A DNA stretch of 64,000 nucleotides, from NCBI GenBank assembly GCA_903813345.2, contig CAIIXF020000012.1, positions 15,864,020 through 15,928,019 on the forward strand, read 5' to 3'. The DNA is from Owenia fusiformis (taxonomy: Eukaryota; Annelida; Polychaeta; Sabellida; Oweniidae). This document shows positions 12,421 to 24,330 of this stretch, in pieces. A model generated the notes under the pieces. The model had not been told where the DNA came from, did no database searches, and was given only the letters and a program-made list of their open reading frames with translations. Position 1 is the first letter of the stretch. The number at the start of each line of letters is the position of its first letter. A program made the position numbers and the translations under genes.

Positions 12421-12756
12421 ATTAGGAGGCCCTACTGAAAGGGCCTCCTATAGCTTTTTGTAGCTTTTCTTTCTTTATTCTTTATTTATTTATTTATTTA
12501 TTATACTTTCAAAGTATTTTTCTCCTACTTCCAACTAGCTTTCAACTACCTACTATATGCTCCTACTAGGGACCTGGGCTGGAATAGGGATGGGAAATAT
12601 TTTTTATCTAGGTCAAGGTCAAAGGTTAAAATCAAGGTCAAATCTAAGTTGTTTCAAGTTTCTCGAGTTTGTCCTTGTACTTCATTATTTCTTGCAATGA
12701 ATTAAACTGAAACTACATTTAAGTATTCTCTACAAATTGTTCACTATACATGTATG

Positions 12757-14370
12757 CATGGGCTTTCAACTAGAAGGGTATGCAACTCTATGTAATAACA
12801 TGAGACCTTCAAAATGAGCAATGACATGCTTTCCTTTTATGGCAATATTTCAAAAAGTAATAGATAAATGTATATGTTTTAGTATTATTTTGAATAAAAA
12901 TCAATTTTTAATATGATTTAAGCATAAAATATATTCAATATCATATAAAAGTAAACAAAAGAGACCAATAAGAATAAGAGTTATCAAGATGTTCTCTTTG
13001 AGTATTGCATTGTGGGTAATTATTCAAGAACACATTCCAATAAAAAGATAATTTGTGGGAGAATGTTCACTTTCTGTATTGTCATAATTAGGATGAATTC
13101 CAATTTTTATTAAATTATCAAGATGTACAGGGTGTTCCAAAAGTAACAGGACTGGTGCTGGCATTTTGACAATTTTGCACTGAGTGTCTTCAAATTTTCA
13201 CAACTTGTGCTTTGAAGTATTGCAACTTAAATTTTTAAGTTTCAGAAACAATGATGGAATGCGGTCAGAGTTATGGTTACTATAGTAACATGACATCCCA
13301 ATACCCGGGGCAACTTTTTTCCTGAAAATGTGATATCTAACATTTTTGTATTACTGAAACGAGTATCCAATTCACCTATTATAATACAACATTTCTTGTT
13401 TATTTTTATTGGTTGTTTTGTTGTAAAGGTGTTGCTATACAACTCGGATTCAAGTATAATTTCATAATGATAATAATATGTATTCAATTTCCTGGAATAT
13501 CACTATGTATAACAGTCCGAACAATTCACGGTTGAGTTTTTGAAAAGACCCAATTTGAAGTCAGTCATCTACCTTGATAGCGCGCCTGCGCGCAGGTCAC
13601 CATTAAAGACCATGCAGCTATAGAGGAGCTAGGTCTTGAGGTCTAAAACCATGCATCATACTCTTCTGGTCATGCAATATCTACCTTTTATTTACTTATA
13701 TTGAGAACGGAATGCTAATTAGTGCTGTAAGACTTTTAAAGATGAGAATGACCTTCTCCAAATTGTCCAATCGACCCTGCGTGACTTGTCCTCAAATGGG
13801 TTCACTCATGTGTTTTGGTCATGGATACAGAGTACTACTCTTGTACTGACAAAGAGGAGCCTACTTTACAAAGTAGAGGATACATAGGAATATCACATGA
13901 TGTAAAACAAATGTAATTGCCACCAGTTGTTGCATTTCAACTTTGATATGGCATGTACAAAATGATATGGCATGTACAAAATGCTTAATGTCTCTGTTAT
14001 TATTTTGCGTGGAATGTTGCCCCGGGTATTGCAATGTCATGTTACTATAGCAACCATAACTCTACCCGAGTTTAATATATTTTGTTGAAACTTTGCAATC
14101 TTAGTGATGATACATGAAAGTACATTATGTAAAATTTTGAAGACGATTGGTGCATATTTGACAAAATGCCAGCACCAGTCCTGTTACTTTTGGAACACCC
14201 TGTATGTAGAAGATCATGTTTTTATTTTTGAGTTATTTCTTTTAATCATCAATAAAAAGTACAAAATAAGATTTTCTTGGAATGTGTACATTCTCCAATT
14301 TTGAAAACCCATGGCAATGTTTATGTATGAAATATGGGAAGTTGCCTACCCTTCTAGTTGAAAGCCCATG
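12757..14370. mobile_element. DNA element with CATGGGCTTTC ends, inserted in the AGGTCA repeat
   Basis: Terminal inverted repeats of about 30 bases begin CATGGGCTTTCAACTAGAAG at both ends. ATGTATG precedes the left end (12750-12756) and follows the right end (14371-14377), a likely 7-bp target duplication. The uninterrupted version of the host sequence is visible in the sister unit near 15765-15780. With its own nested insertion removed, the element is only about 540 bp and non-coding. Confidence 0.7.
13128..14202. mobile_element. TA-flanked DNA element (CAGGGTGTTCCAAAAG ends), nested
   Basis: The ends CAGGGTGTTCCAAAAGTAAC are inverted repeats of about 45 bases, flanked by TA (13126-13127, 14203-14204). 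A second inverted block lies further in: TTATGGTTACTATAGTAACATGACAT near 13273 against its counterpart near 14034-14060, with CCCGGG on the inner side. It is 1075 bp and sits wholly inside the element at 12757-14370. No transposase frame remains. Confidence 0.8.
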
Positions 14371-15937
14371 ATGTATGTCAGTATTAAATTTTTACCGTTT
14401 TTGAGATATTTGATGTCAAAAAAGGTCAGAAAAGGTCATTTTTCAACTTGATTCAATCTGTCCAATTTTTTTTGAAAATCATCTACAAGTTCCCAGGAGT
14501 CCAAATCTGACCTCAGATTTGACCTTTGACCTTTAGTTGACCTTCAGTGACCTTCGAAAGGTCAGAAAAATTGATTTTTGAAATTGAGTCTTTGGATTCA
14601 AATTTAAGGGGAAAACCGGGTATAAAAGGAAGATAAGTCAATTACAGTCAATTATGTTTGTTGAAAATGTTTGAATTACTGAAACCAGTAAATTTATTTT
14701 GATTTTGCCAATATCATGAATTCTAGGAAGTATCAAAGACCCAAATTTGCTACAGTCATGTATGAAACCATAATGAATACAAATATGAGATCATATTCAA
14801 ATATTATACAGTATATTTCAAGCAAACTTTAAAATAAACATTTTAAAGGTCTCATTAATATGAGCATTTGGATGTGGATTTGATTTCAAATTGACCAATA
14901 GTCTGCAATGCTCTCAGGTCAGAGGTTAAAACGTGTAAACATAGCAGCAAAATGCCTTGTGCTTGTGTTTATAAATGACCTAACTACTGCTAAGCCACAT
15001 CCCTTGCTGACAGCCGATTGGCTGTTTGTTATCTTGTAGGCATTTCACATGTTACATAAGACACTCGGGTGTAGCAATTAACTGAAGTTTTCCTCTTTTA
15101 GGTCAGTCTAATTACAAAAGGCCTACTGAGGTCTAAAAACGTAAAACTTTCAAGATCAAAGGTCAAGGTCATCAAATTAGGTCACAAACTGTGCTATCTA
15201 AGTTTTTCATAGTTCGGGACTACAAATCAATATTTTTAATTGAAAAGCAAGATATTCATCCCTCTAAAGGTTCTTCACATATAAGTTATTGACTATCTAT
15301 TAAACTTTTGTCCCAGTTTTGAGATATAAGAGCTCAAAAACTGAAAAAGGTCAATTTTTCAAATTTTATGGGGTCAAATTTTAACTTGCTTCAAATTGAC
15401 CCAACTTTTTTTTTTAAATCATCTACAATTTCTCAAGAGTTCACATTTAACCTCAGATTTGACATTTGACTTTTAGTTGACCTTTAATGACCTTCCAAAG
15501 GTCAGAAAAGTTGATTTTTTAAATTGAGTTTTCGGATTCAAATTTAGGTCAGCCTAATTGCAAAAGACCTGCTGAGGTCTAAAAGAGTAAACTTTTCAAG
15601 GTCAATGGTCAAGGTCATCAAATTATCTGAGTCAAGGTCAAAGGTCAAAATCTAGGTCAAATCTAAGTTTTTTCAAGTTTCTCAAGTTTGTCCTTATACT
15701 TCATTATTTCTTGAGATGAATTGAACTGAAACTACATTTACGTATTTTCTACAAATTGTTCACTATATGTCAGCATTCATTTTTTTACCGTTTTTGAGAT
15801 ATTTGATGTCAAAAAACGGTCAAAAAGGTCATTTTTCAACTTGCTTCAATCTGACCAAATCTTTTTTTTAAATCATCTACAATTCGAAGGAGTCCAAATC
15901 TGACCTCAGATTTGACCTTAAACCTTTAGTTGACCTT

Positions 15938-16501
15938 TTTTTATTAATCATCTTTATTGTATTCCATAAAATACAGATATACAAACTTAAACAATGGCCA
16001 AAGTCTAATGACATTGACGGCAATTTTGAGTGAAATCCATAGGAATGTTATTAAGTTTTTACATAATAAGTTATTTTTATGTCATGTTATTGTTAAAATA
16101 GATGAAAAAAAGTCAATAAAATATCATCACACTACACTCGTATATCACAAAAATGTGTAAGGTTTTTTCCCTTGGCCAGAGGGATTTCAGTTGTAACATG
16201 TTGTAATCGATTACATGTCCAAAAGATCTAGACCCTGGTGGATATAATATGCTACTATGTTCATTAGTTTCTCATTGACATCTACTGGAAATTTATTATC
16301 TCCAAAAAGTAAGAACTGGGATTGATCATGCATATTAAGTCCATCATAGTGGGTACGGATCCCTATCGTCTCCAATCCTGCAAGTAGTGTTGTTCTCTGT
16401 TCTGTCAGCAGTGGGCATTTCAACAGGAAATGTAAAGTTGTCTGGTTGTATTGTCACATAAACATTTAGGATTAGCAACCCGTTTAAAGTTGTGTGCTTT
16501 G
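15938..16501 (-). pseudogene. 5'-truncated LINE, reverse transcriptase C-terminus
   Basis: On the minus strand the sequence ends a LINE protein: a Cys-rich NPKCLC stretch, then TTLHFLLKCPLLTEQRTTLL, a typical distal end of non-LTR reverse transcriptases, running to a stop at 16211. A one-base deletion separates the Cys motif from the rest. The 3' end reads TTTTTTTATTAATCATCTTT on the plus strand, the same as the LINE at 17525, so both belong to one family. It splits the host repeat between ...TTGACCTT and CAGTGACC; short GACCTT/AACCTT flanks suggest a target duplication. Confidence 0.7.
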
Positions 16502-17524
16502 AACCTTCAGTGACCATCGAAAGGTCATCAAATTAGGTCACAAACTGTGCTATATAAGTTTCTCATAGTTCGAGACTACAAATCAATATTTTTAATTGAA
16601 AGTCAATATAAACATTTGTCTAAGGATTCTACACATATTAGTAATTGACTTTCTAATAAAATATTTTGTCCCAGTTTTGAGATATAAGAGCTAAAAAGTG
16701 AAAAAATGTCAATTTTTCAAATTTTTTAAGGTCAAATTTTATCTTGCTTCAAATTGACCCAACTTTTTTTTAAAAAATCATCCACAACTTGTCAGGAGTT
16801 CACATTTAACCTCAGATTTGACATTTGACCGTTAGTTGACCTTCAGCGACCTTCGAAAGGTCAGAAAAGTTGATTTTTGAAATTGAGTTTTTGGATTCAA
16901 ATTTAGGTCATCTTAATTACAAAAGACCTACTGAGGTCTAAAAGAGTAAAATTTTCAAGGCCAATGGTCAAGGTCATCAAATTAGGTTACAAACTGTGCT
17001 ATCTAAGATTCTCAAAGTTAGAGACTACAAATCAATATTTTTAATCAAAAGTCAGAATATACATTCCTCTGAGGATTCTTCACATATTAGCAATTGACTA
17101 TCTAATAGAATTTTGTCCCAGTTCTGAGATATAAAAGCTCAAAAATTGATAAAAGGTCAAATTTTTGAAGGTCAAATTTAGACTTGCTTCAAATTCACCA
17201 ATTTCTTTTTTATAAATCATCTACAAGTTATCAGGAGTTAACAGCTAACCTCAGATTTGACATTTGACCTTAAGTTGGCTTTCAAATTGTCAAAAATGCC
17301 TAAGAGGGCCTCCGTGAGATTGCTTGCAATCTTAAATTTCTAGTTTATTTCAATGGTTTGACGGAATATGAGCCTTTTTTCCTCATATAAACATCGCCCA
17401 TGCTAAGCAGAGATACCTCAGTCTAGTATCGCTACGTCTCAACATTTTACTGAACACGATCTAGAACTACTCAAGTCTTCTAGAAACTATGACAAGATCT
17501 CTTTATAAGTTAAGTTAATTTGAT

Positions 17525-18722
17525 TTTTTTTTATTAATCATTTTTATTTCAAGTTCATATATTATAGCATTTAATATCATACAATGAAAATTCAACAAGG
17601 TTAATCAATTTAACATTTGTGTTGAACTTCGAAGAAAATATACCATACACTTATATGCAATACAAATACAAAGGAGGAGGGAAGTTAGCGCAACAGATTT
17701 TGGACAGTCATATGTTTGATTTTGGCCATTTCCTGGGGATTTAAACTAGTGCATATGTCAGGCGAAAGCATTACCTCCAGGAAAATCACTTCTAGAGATG
17801 ATAAAATAATTTCGACTTTGAGACAGGGTAGATGCAAACAACCCACTTACATGTTTTTTCTGAAATATTTTCCTGATTTTCAACCCCTTCCATCCCTGCT
17901 TTTTTAATTTTTCTTGCATCAATATGTTGCGTTTTGACACAAAGTTAATCCCTTAAAAGGAATAAATGATTCCTCTTAGATAAAGTGGAAAACAATATTT
18001 CCCATGTTATTTTCCCATAGGAAAAATCATTACTTTCAGCTAAGTTTGGTCATCCATAATGGGTATCTTTAAAACCCCTGAAGGAATCACTTATTCCTTT
18101 AAAGTGGTTAACTATGTGTCGAAATGCAACATATTGATGCAAGAAAAATTAAAAAAGCAGGGATGGAAGGGGTTGAAAATTAGGAAAACATTTCAGAAAA
18201 AACTTGTGGGTGGGTTGTTTGCATCTACCCTGTCTCAAAGTCGAAATTATTTTATCATCTTTAGAAGTGATTTTCCTGGAGGTAATGCATTGGCCTAACA
18301 TATGCAATTGTTTAAATCCCCAGGAAATGGCCAAAATCAAACATATGACTGTCCAAAATCTGTTGCGCTAATTTCCCTCCTCCTTTGTTACAATTATTCG
18401 TAACTATTCATATATAAACAAAAGGGAAAAAGTACAATTAAAGCTGATATTGGAATGCTTTACAAAAAAGGTGTGCAGTGGTGTAAATTATGGGATGGTG
18501 TAATATACATGTTCGTCAATCTTGGTTGCTTTTAGGAATTTTAAAATTGCTTTCAGCAGAAGTGTATTATCTTCATTACTAAGTTCGTTGTTACCATGCA
18601 AAAGCATATTTACTTTGCTAACAGAGTTAGCATCTAAGAATTTTTCTAAACAACCAATAATATGGAGATTTATAAGTAGTTGGATTCTATCATTTATAAA
18701 TTGGGGGCATTTGAGGAAAAAA
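17525..18722 (-). pseudogene. 5'-truncated LINE with 10-bp target duplication
   Basis: The minus strand opens with FFLKCPQFINDRIQLL at 18722 and continues for about 77 codons to a stop near 18498, through KFLDANSVSKVNMLLHGN and LKAILKFLKATK. This is the C-terminal tail of a non-LTR reverse transcriptase polyprotein; everything upstream is missing, as expected for 5'-truncated retrotransposition. The 3' end is the TTTTTTTTATTAATCATTTTT motif. TTAATTTGAT flanks the copy exactly (17515-17524 and 18723-18732), which fixes both borders. A palindromic element has since inserted in its 3' untranslated part. Confidence 0.75.
17668..18390. mobile_element. Large palindromic (fold-back) element
   Basis: The two arms of about 305 bases (17668-17975 and 18083-18390) are inverted copies about 94 percent alike by eye, around a spacer of about 107 bases. 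Both outer ends read AAAGGAGGAGGGAA. The frames at 17758-17940 and 18059-18298 are the same arm sequence read on opposite strands and are not genes. A diverged fragment of the arm lies at about 36780-36870. Confidence 0.8.
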
Positions 18723-18732
18723 TTAATTTGAT

Positions 18733-19478
18733 TTACTGTAATAAAGTTAATTAATTTAATTAAGATGTTTTGCTATGTATGAGGAGGTGTATGAGGCATA
18801 TCCTAAAATCAGTATTGTCCCCTCCTTATATAAAATCATATTTACAAAGGAATGAAAAAGCATACAATACACATAAAACAATTGTTTTGTAAATTATATC
18901 TATGTTTTTATTGCATCATCTTAAACAAAAATAATAGATGCAAATGAGAGTTTATACCCGTAAATATATACAAAATAGGCCTAGTTGTACCAATACTTTT
19001 AAAAATGTACTTGATGCATTGCCTTTCAGATTTATTGTCAAGTGCATTGCTACTATCGTATTTTCTTTGTAGTGTATAATGTTTTATTGTGCTTAGGTTG
19101 AATTCAGTTACATATTCATAATATTCTTACTTATCATGAATTAATATTTGACAAAACTTTTCACAACATCAAAGAATATTAACACCACTTTATACATGTA
19201 AGTTATCTTATAGGTTATTCAATCAATCGACCTTATTACTGACACTATTAATTGTACCAAAAATGGCATAATTATGCATTTCAAGATTCGCGTTTTTATC
19301 CAATGATATGGCAATGGTTTTGAAATGTTTTCTTTTCAACAAAAAATATGAGTTTGCAAGGAATGTCTCAGTTATTAAATAAAAAAAACTAAGCGATATA
19401 TGTACAATTGTTTCAGCAACGATCCAGTTTATCCAGTATAGCGTTTTAAACAGTTATATACAAGGTCCTTTAGAGTAT
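18733..19478. other. Gene-free AT-rich 3' flank
   Basis: No gene or bounded element seen. This is the 3' flank of the minus-strand gene that ends at 19479. Confidence 0.3.
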
Positions 19479-21650
19479 TTATAGACTGCACAGCTTTGGC
19501 AAAACATGTGGGTACGTTTTGCATAAAAATTGTTTTGTCGTATTTCCATTCTCTGAAATTTCATAATCATGTTTCAATAGCCAACTGCATTCTTCGACCA
19601 AACTGGAATCAGTTGTAGGAGGTTGGGTTGTTGTTGTAAGGTGACACATAATTAAGAGTTCTTCTCGGGAATATTCTGTTTTGGCAGTACTTGATGCAAC
19701 CGTTAGTCGACTATTAATTTCTGTAAAATAAAATAGAGTCACTTATTGTGCTTACATCAATCCAAAGATAATTTTCGTTTTCGCAGTAGCTCTGTTAGAT
19801 TGTGAGGGGGGCGGGCGTGTTTTAATTAAAGGGAACAAATAACCAAGAAAAGAACCGAATGGAACAGACTTTCCGTCTTTTAGATCAATTCTTCAACAGA
19901 TACATTTGTGTAAATTCTTCCAATACTAGTACATACCTTCATAACATAGAGCTAACAAAGATTTATTAATTGATAATAAGGAAATAAAGTTCACGTCATG
20001 TAATGTGACCAGTAACGTGACAGGACTCCAGTTTTGGAAAATGTACATGTAGAAACGGTTTGAACTATAAAAGCTGATAATTTCTTACATTATTTAAGCA
20101 GTGTTCACTCTTCTATACCTAACCCCTGGAAATGCATAAGATATTCTGTTTGTCTAATTGTATAATTTAGTAAAGTCAATATTTTCTGACATGCGCAAAG
20201 CTCTATTTAGTGTTATTTTCATTCAGTTCCAATATGACTGTCGTTCCGATGTCTAACAACCCTTACAAAAAATCTAGGCAGTCTACATTTTTACCTTCTG
20301 TGAAATAATAAGTGGAACCGAGTGGTCGTTTTGTGTTTTTACCATTCTGCAACGTAGTTCTATGTGTTGTGGTGTTAAAACGCCAACAGAAACACATATC
20401 CATTCGATAATCGAGTGAATCCGATTTAGATAGAAACAGATTTTTCGAAAACCCAAAAACCCGAAAACTTGTATTAACATGCTCAAAACTGCGGCTGTAC
20501 ACCTCAACGTCAAGATAAATTAATGTAATGTCTAAAACTCGTCATAACTTATCTACTGACAGCAGCTTGGTATTCACGTATACACGCTTAGCAAACATAG
20601 AAAAATGATCTGAATTTTGGGATTTCGTTCGAGAGCTTCTCGTTACGTGTCTTCATCATAAGTGTTCATCGTCATCTTCGCGCATGCTCAGGAGATAATC
20701 ATTAACCAATCAAATTTATAAATTAACTTTGCGCATGCGCCATATAAGGGTGCAGGAATTTGTGTTTATAATCGAATCAATTTGGAAAACCCGATAACAG
20801 TCGGAGAAAATTGATGATCTACAGAAACTCGCTTCAAAAAATCAAAAGCCGACTAGCGCAGTTTTCGACCATTTTGGGATCTATCATTTTCAGCATAGAT
20901 AAAGTCTTTTGAGATCTTTCGAATGAGGCAAGTCTCTGGTTCGAAAGACAGTCGCATTAACTTGAACAAAAGTTGAGTTTAGAAGAAAAATTCTAACATG
21001 CAAATGAAAGGTACTGAAGCAATTCTGCTTTCAGTCTTTCATATAGATGTCACTTTTATCATGTAATGCTTCAGTACTGTACGTGTATAGTAGCGTCTAT
21101 TATACGACTTGATATTTTATTTCGAGATCTCGAGAGAAAGCTCGGGAATATATTTATGTCGCGAATAATATATCGCATTGATGTATGGTACGGAAAAAAG
21201 GGCGAAGAGACAAGAGAGAAAATATGAGTAATTGGATCAAAACATTACCCATATCGCCAATGTAACTCTTTAAGACAAATCAAAAGTTTTTAATGTGTAT
21301 TTTGCTATTCATCATTGGACAGCTTTCAGTTTTCGAAGTTAAAGAATTATAACCGTTTTCGAATGGATGAATTCGTTAATTACGATCTTGAAATGATTAC
21401 CATTTCTGCCACTTGTCGATATGACAACAGCAACAACTATGCCAACTACACATAAAATCATTATAATGCCGATAATGAATTTTTTAGTAAATATCCTATG
21501 TTTCTGATCATCTCCCTGTGGCATGTCCACTTCAAATTGTTCATGTTTTTTCAGTAGCGTTCTCTTAGCATCATGGACCTCGCCAATCACACCATTTTGT
21601 TTTTCTTCATGGATGTTGTTATTAGCATCTTCCTTGTCATTGACAGACAT
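19479..21650 (-). CDS. Type II membrane protein with C-terminal CX10C loop, paralogue 3 (two exons)
   Basis: Minus-strand exons are 21650-21401 and 19720-19479, joined by a 1,680-base phase-1 intron (donor GTAATC, acceptor TTTTACAG). The product has 163 residues. A charged cytoplasmic segment (1-57) rich in Asp, Glu, Lys and His is followed by a helix at about 58-79. The Thr/Pro-rich ectodomain contains TTTTQPPTTDSS, one sequon (N143) and extra cysteines at about 109 and 128. It ends C150-KTYPHVLPKL-C161-SL. It matches the genes at 1673-2490 and 5710-6484 in topology, intron phase and terminal loop, but lies in opposite orientation and has a longer intron. ATG 21650 has A at -3. The function is unknown; I found no domain match by eye. 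Confidence 0.75.
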
Positions 21651-21849
21651 ATTGAATAAAACTTGTCATTCACAAACTGTTTAGTCCCTAACTAACGCGA
21701 AATTGTACTTCACAATATTTTTGTGGAATTTCCAGCATCTAAAACTGAAACCAGTTTCGGTTTTACTTTCAGTATTGGTTTCGTAAAGCTTATATGTCTC
21801 TACAATAATGTCATTGCGAATAGGTAAACAGGTATGTTTATATAACAGA

Positions 21850-23455
21850 CAGGATGAGCCAAAAAGGTAACCCAAACAAATGTTAATAATTTAGTCATTC
21901 ATCGTGTTTAGTGTATTTGGCACAATTAGACCTTGTTCAATGTTCTTTTATTCTACCAATTGAAGTATATGGTGACGTGTCGCAAAAAGCTCGCGTACGC
22001 ATTGTTACACATTTTCGCTTTTTAACACCACAGAATGTGACGTTTTTTGAGAAAATGTACACATATGGAAATCCTTCCGTCCTCCACATTTGCCTCTATA
22101 TCTCAAAATATTTAAGGCGAATAACTCTGATATCGTATATGTATTAACAATGGGATAGGAGCATCATAAAACACGAATCAATTGATATTTTAGGTGAAAT
22201 AAATATACGTGTTGCTGTGCTTGAAAATAGGCGAATGGCGTAAATTAGCCCTATTTTAATGAATTTTGAAAACCTTTCGTCCTCCACTTTTCCACATACA
22301 ACAGAAAACACATACTTTTGCGAACAAAATCAAATGTTTATTTATAAACTTGAGTTTAGGAGCAAAATAATCATGTATGATTTATTAAAAATTGATCTCG
22401 TATTTTTTGTTTAATGTACACCTGAAAAGTTGAAGGTAACAAAAAATGAGCAAAAAGGTCGCTGTCAACAGATTCTATTTTTCAAACTATATGACGTCAC
22501 AATATGGGACGCTTACTAAAATCCATCCTTTGATATAAAACTTCCATCTACCTTTATCAAGACAAAAAATAAGTATAATAGTCATATATTGTTTGAGTTA
22601 TGAGCGTTTAAAGACGAAAAATAATCCAAAATGTAACGTGTCAACAGGGGATATTTGCCAGATGTTTTGGTAATAAACTCTTTTTTAAAAAAGAACGCGC
22701 AAGAATCGTGAACGGAGTGTAGTTGATCTAAAAATGTCATCGAAACAGCTTTAAAATGATATATAACTTGAATGAGAATATTATCTTATAATCCGGGGAA
22801 TCAAACTTACATTCACGCGATACCCTTAAAAAACAAATGCGCCTCCTTTTTGCGACACGTCTGTATATTTCAAATGATCGCGATTTTGTGGCCATTTTAC
22901 AAAACATGTTATAAAATGCTAGCGTCGTGTCTGGATGCTAACTTGAATGTATCGGGCATAATTCACTACACTACACGTGTTGCCCATTTGGCATCTGGAG
23001 CACGTTTGGTAAATGGCCATAAAATCGTGATACACGTCGCACGAAACTGGGGACAATTAGCGCAACATTATGGCGTCAAAATACCCTAAAAATGAGAAGT
23101 ATAGGGCTCAAATAGGCAAATAACGTCAAAAACAACAAGCGTTACATTTAGTTAATTGTTAGTCAACCTAAAAATAAATTACTTTATCCGTCGGGGTATA
23201 TTTAACTTTAAAAATATGGTAGATTGCATCAAACTTTTCAGGGAAAAATGATATCACTGAAATGCGAATAAAAAATACTTCAAAATGATATAAAAACACA
23301 TAGTTAGCCAGTATTTCCCTAATTGTCCTCAGGTCCGTGCACGTCATATGAACCATTGGAGATAGACCAATGAAACTTGGTAGAAGATCATACCAACAAT
23401 GAATAACTGAGTTATCAATAAACATTTGTTTGGGTTACCTTTTTGGGTCACCTTG
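21850..23455. mobile_element. DNA element with AACCCAAACAAATG subterminal repeats (1.6 kb)
   Basis: The ends CAGGATGAGCCAAAAAGGTA and, reversed, CAAGGTGACCCAAAAAGGTA continue as inverted repeats of about 60 bases. TA follows the right end (23456-23457); the left flank is GA, probably mutated. The interior includes a 105-codon plus frame at 22772-23089 with no recognisable motif. It is probably a non-autonomous Tc1/mariner-type element, not a gene. Confidence 0.65.
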
Positions 23456-23880
23456 TATTTTCAATAATAAAATGACAGTTTGAATTTGAGTTTGACACAT
23501 ACATTGATCATACAAAGTAAACATATTTTTACTTACATATTTATTCATCAAAATCATACAATTAAATATAGATATGTATAAATGTATTTACATAATTGTG
23601 ATAAATACGCTCCAGGCAGCATATGGCTTAACACGAACTTAAATATTTAGAATTAAATGACAAATATATTAACATATCAAAACGGTGAAATGAACCAAAG
23701 CGCCTACATCTGTACATGTAAATAAGAATTGTATATTCAAACAGGTGTTCATATCAATGCTATTTTGATCCAACACTGAATGACCGATTCACCGATTACT
23801 GTCATCATGTTCTTTGACACTATAATGACCTGCAATATTGAACATATGCATCATTAAGATTGTTTCGGTTTCGGTTTCAA

Positions 23881-24306
23881 GTCCTTGAACCATCACTTAA
23901 GTTTGTCTGACAGTCCTTTAACTTTGAGATCTATAAATGTTCTTTGGCAAGGAGACAATAATGTGACCATCAAATTCTCACACTTCAAAGATGAGGCCAG
24001 AGTTCAAACTCTAAGAAATCACCCAAACCGTTTAGAGCAGATATATTTCCTGAATACCTACATATGAGTATTAAGCATCCTCTGTAAATGGAGTTACCAT
24101 GACTTTTAGTGAATTAGAATTATTAGTTGCATTTATCAAAAATATTCCCCAAAAAATATTGTTACATTGTTTTTTGTTTTTTCAGAGACTGTTGTTAAAA
24201 AGTTTACCAAAACTGTGAAAAACTTTTTTCAAAAAGGCGAATTACGATCCTTGAATCGCAAAATACACAATGGGACACAAGAGTGCCAAATGGAACCAAC
24301 AAAATG
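23881..24306 (+). other. Possible coding exons of an unrecognised gene or remnant
   Basis: Two stretches look like exons. The first follows TTTCGGTTTCAAG and runs open from 23881 to 24067, with a mixed, non-repetitive composition (for example LWQGDNNVTIKFSHFKDEAR). It lacks an obvious donor before its stop. The second follows a strong acceptor (TTGTTTTTTCAG, ending at 24185) and reads ETVVKKFTKTVKNFFQKGEL onward for about 40 codons to a stop at about 24307. I recognise neither. They could be decayed gene fragments. Confidence 0.2.
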
Positions 24307-24330
24307 AAAATGGATATTCGATTCGAGATT

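Larger units (their letters stand above)
12421..17342. repeat. Composite AGGTCA-rich repeat (about 4.9 kb, with nested insertions)
   Basis: The block opens with a hairpin (AGGAGGCCCT, loop ACTGAA, AGGGCCTCCT, 12425-12450) and closes near 17300 with a related GAGGGCCTCCG. Inside are repeated units of about 435-450 bases and higher-order copies. For example, a motif with CCTCAGATTTGACmTTTGAC recurs near 14510, 15456, 15903, 16813 and 17245, and a 12602-12745 segment recurs at 15632-15770. AGGTCA half-sites are extremely dense, many as TCAAGGTCA or AGGTCAAAGGTCA. Two foreign insertions (12757-14370 and 15938-16501) interrupt it. A diverged fragment of the same repeat lies inverted at 57560-57965. 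Confidence 0.7.

Noticed and set aside
17758-18298. Paired open frames of 60 and 79 codons
   Set aside because: They are the two arms of one palindrome read on opposite strands.
22772-23089. 105-codon plus frame
   Set aside because: It lies inside a terminal-inverted-repeat element, has no recognisable domain and no supporting splice or start signals.
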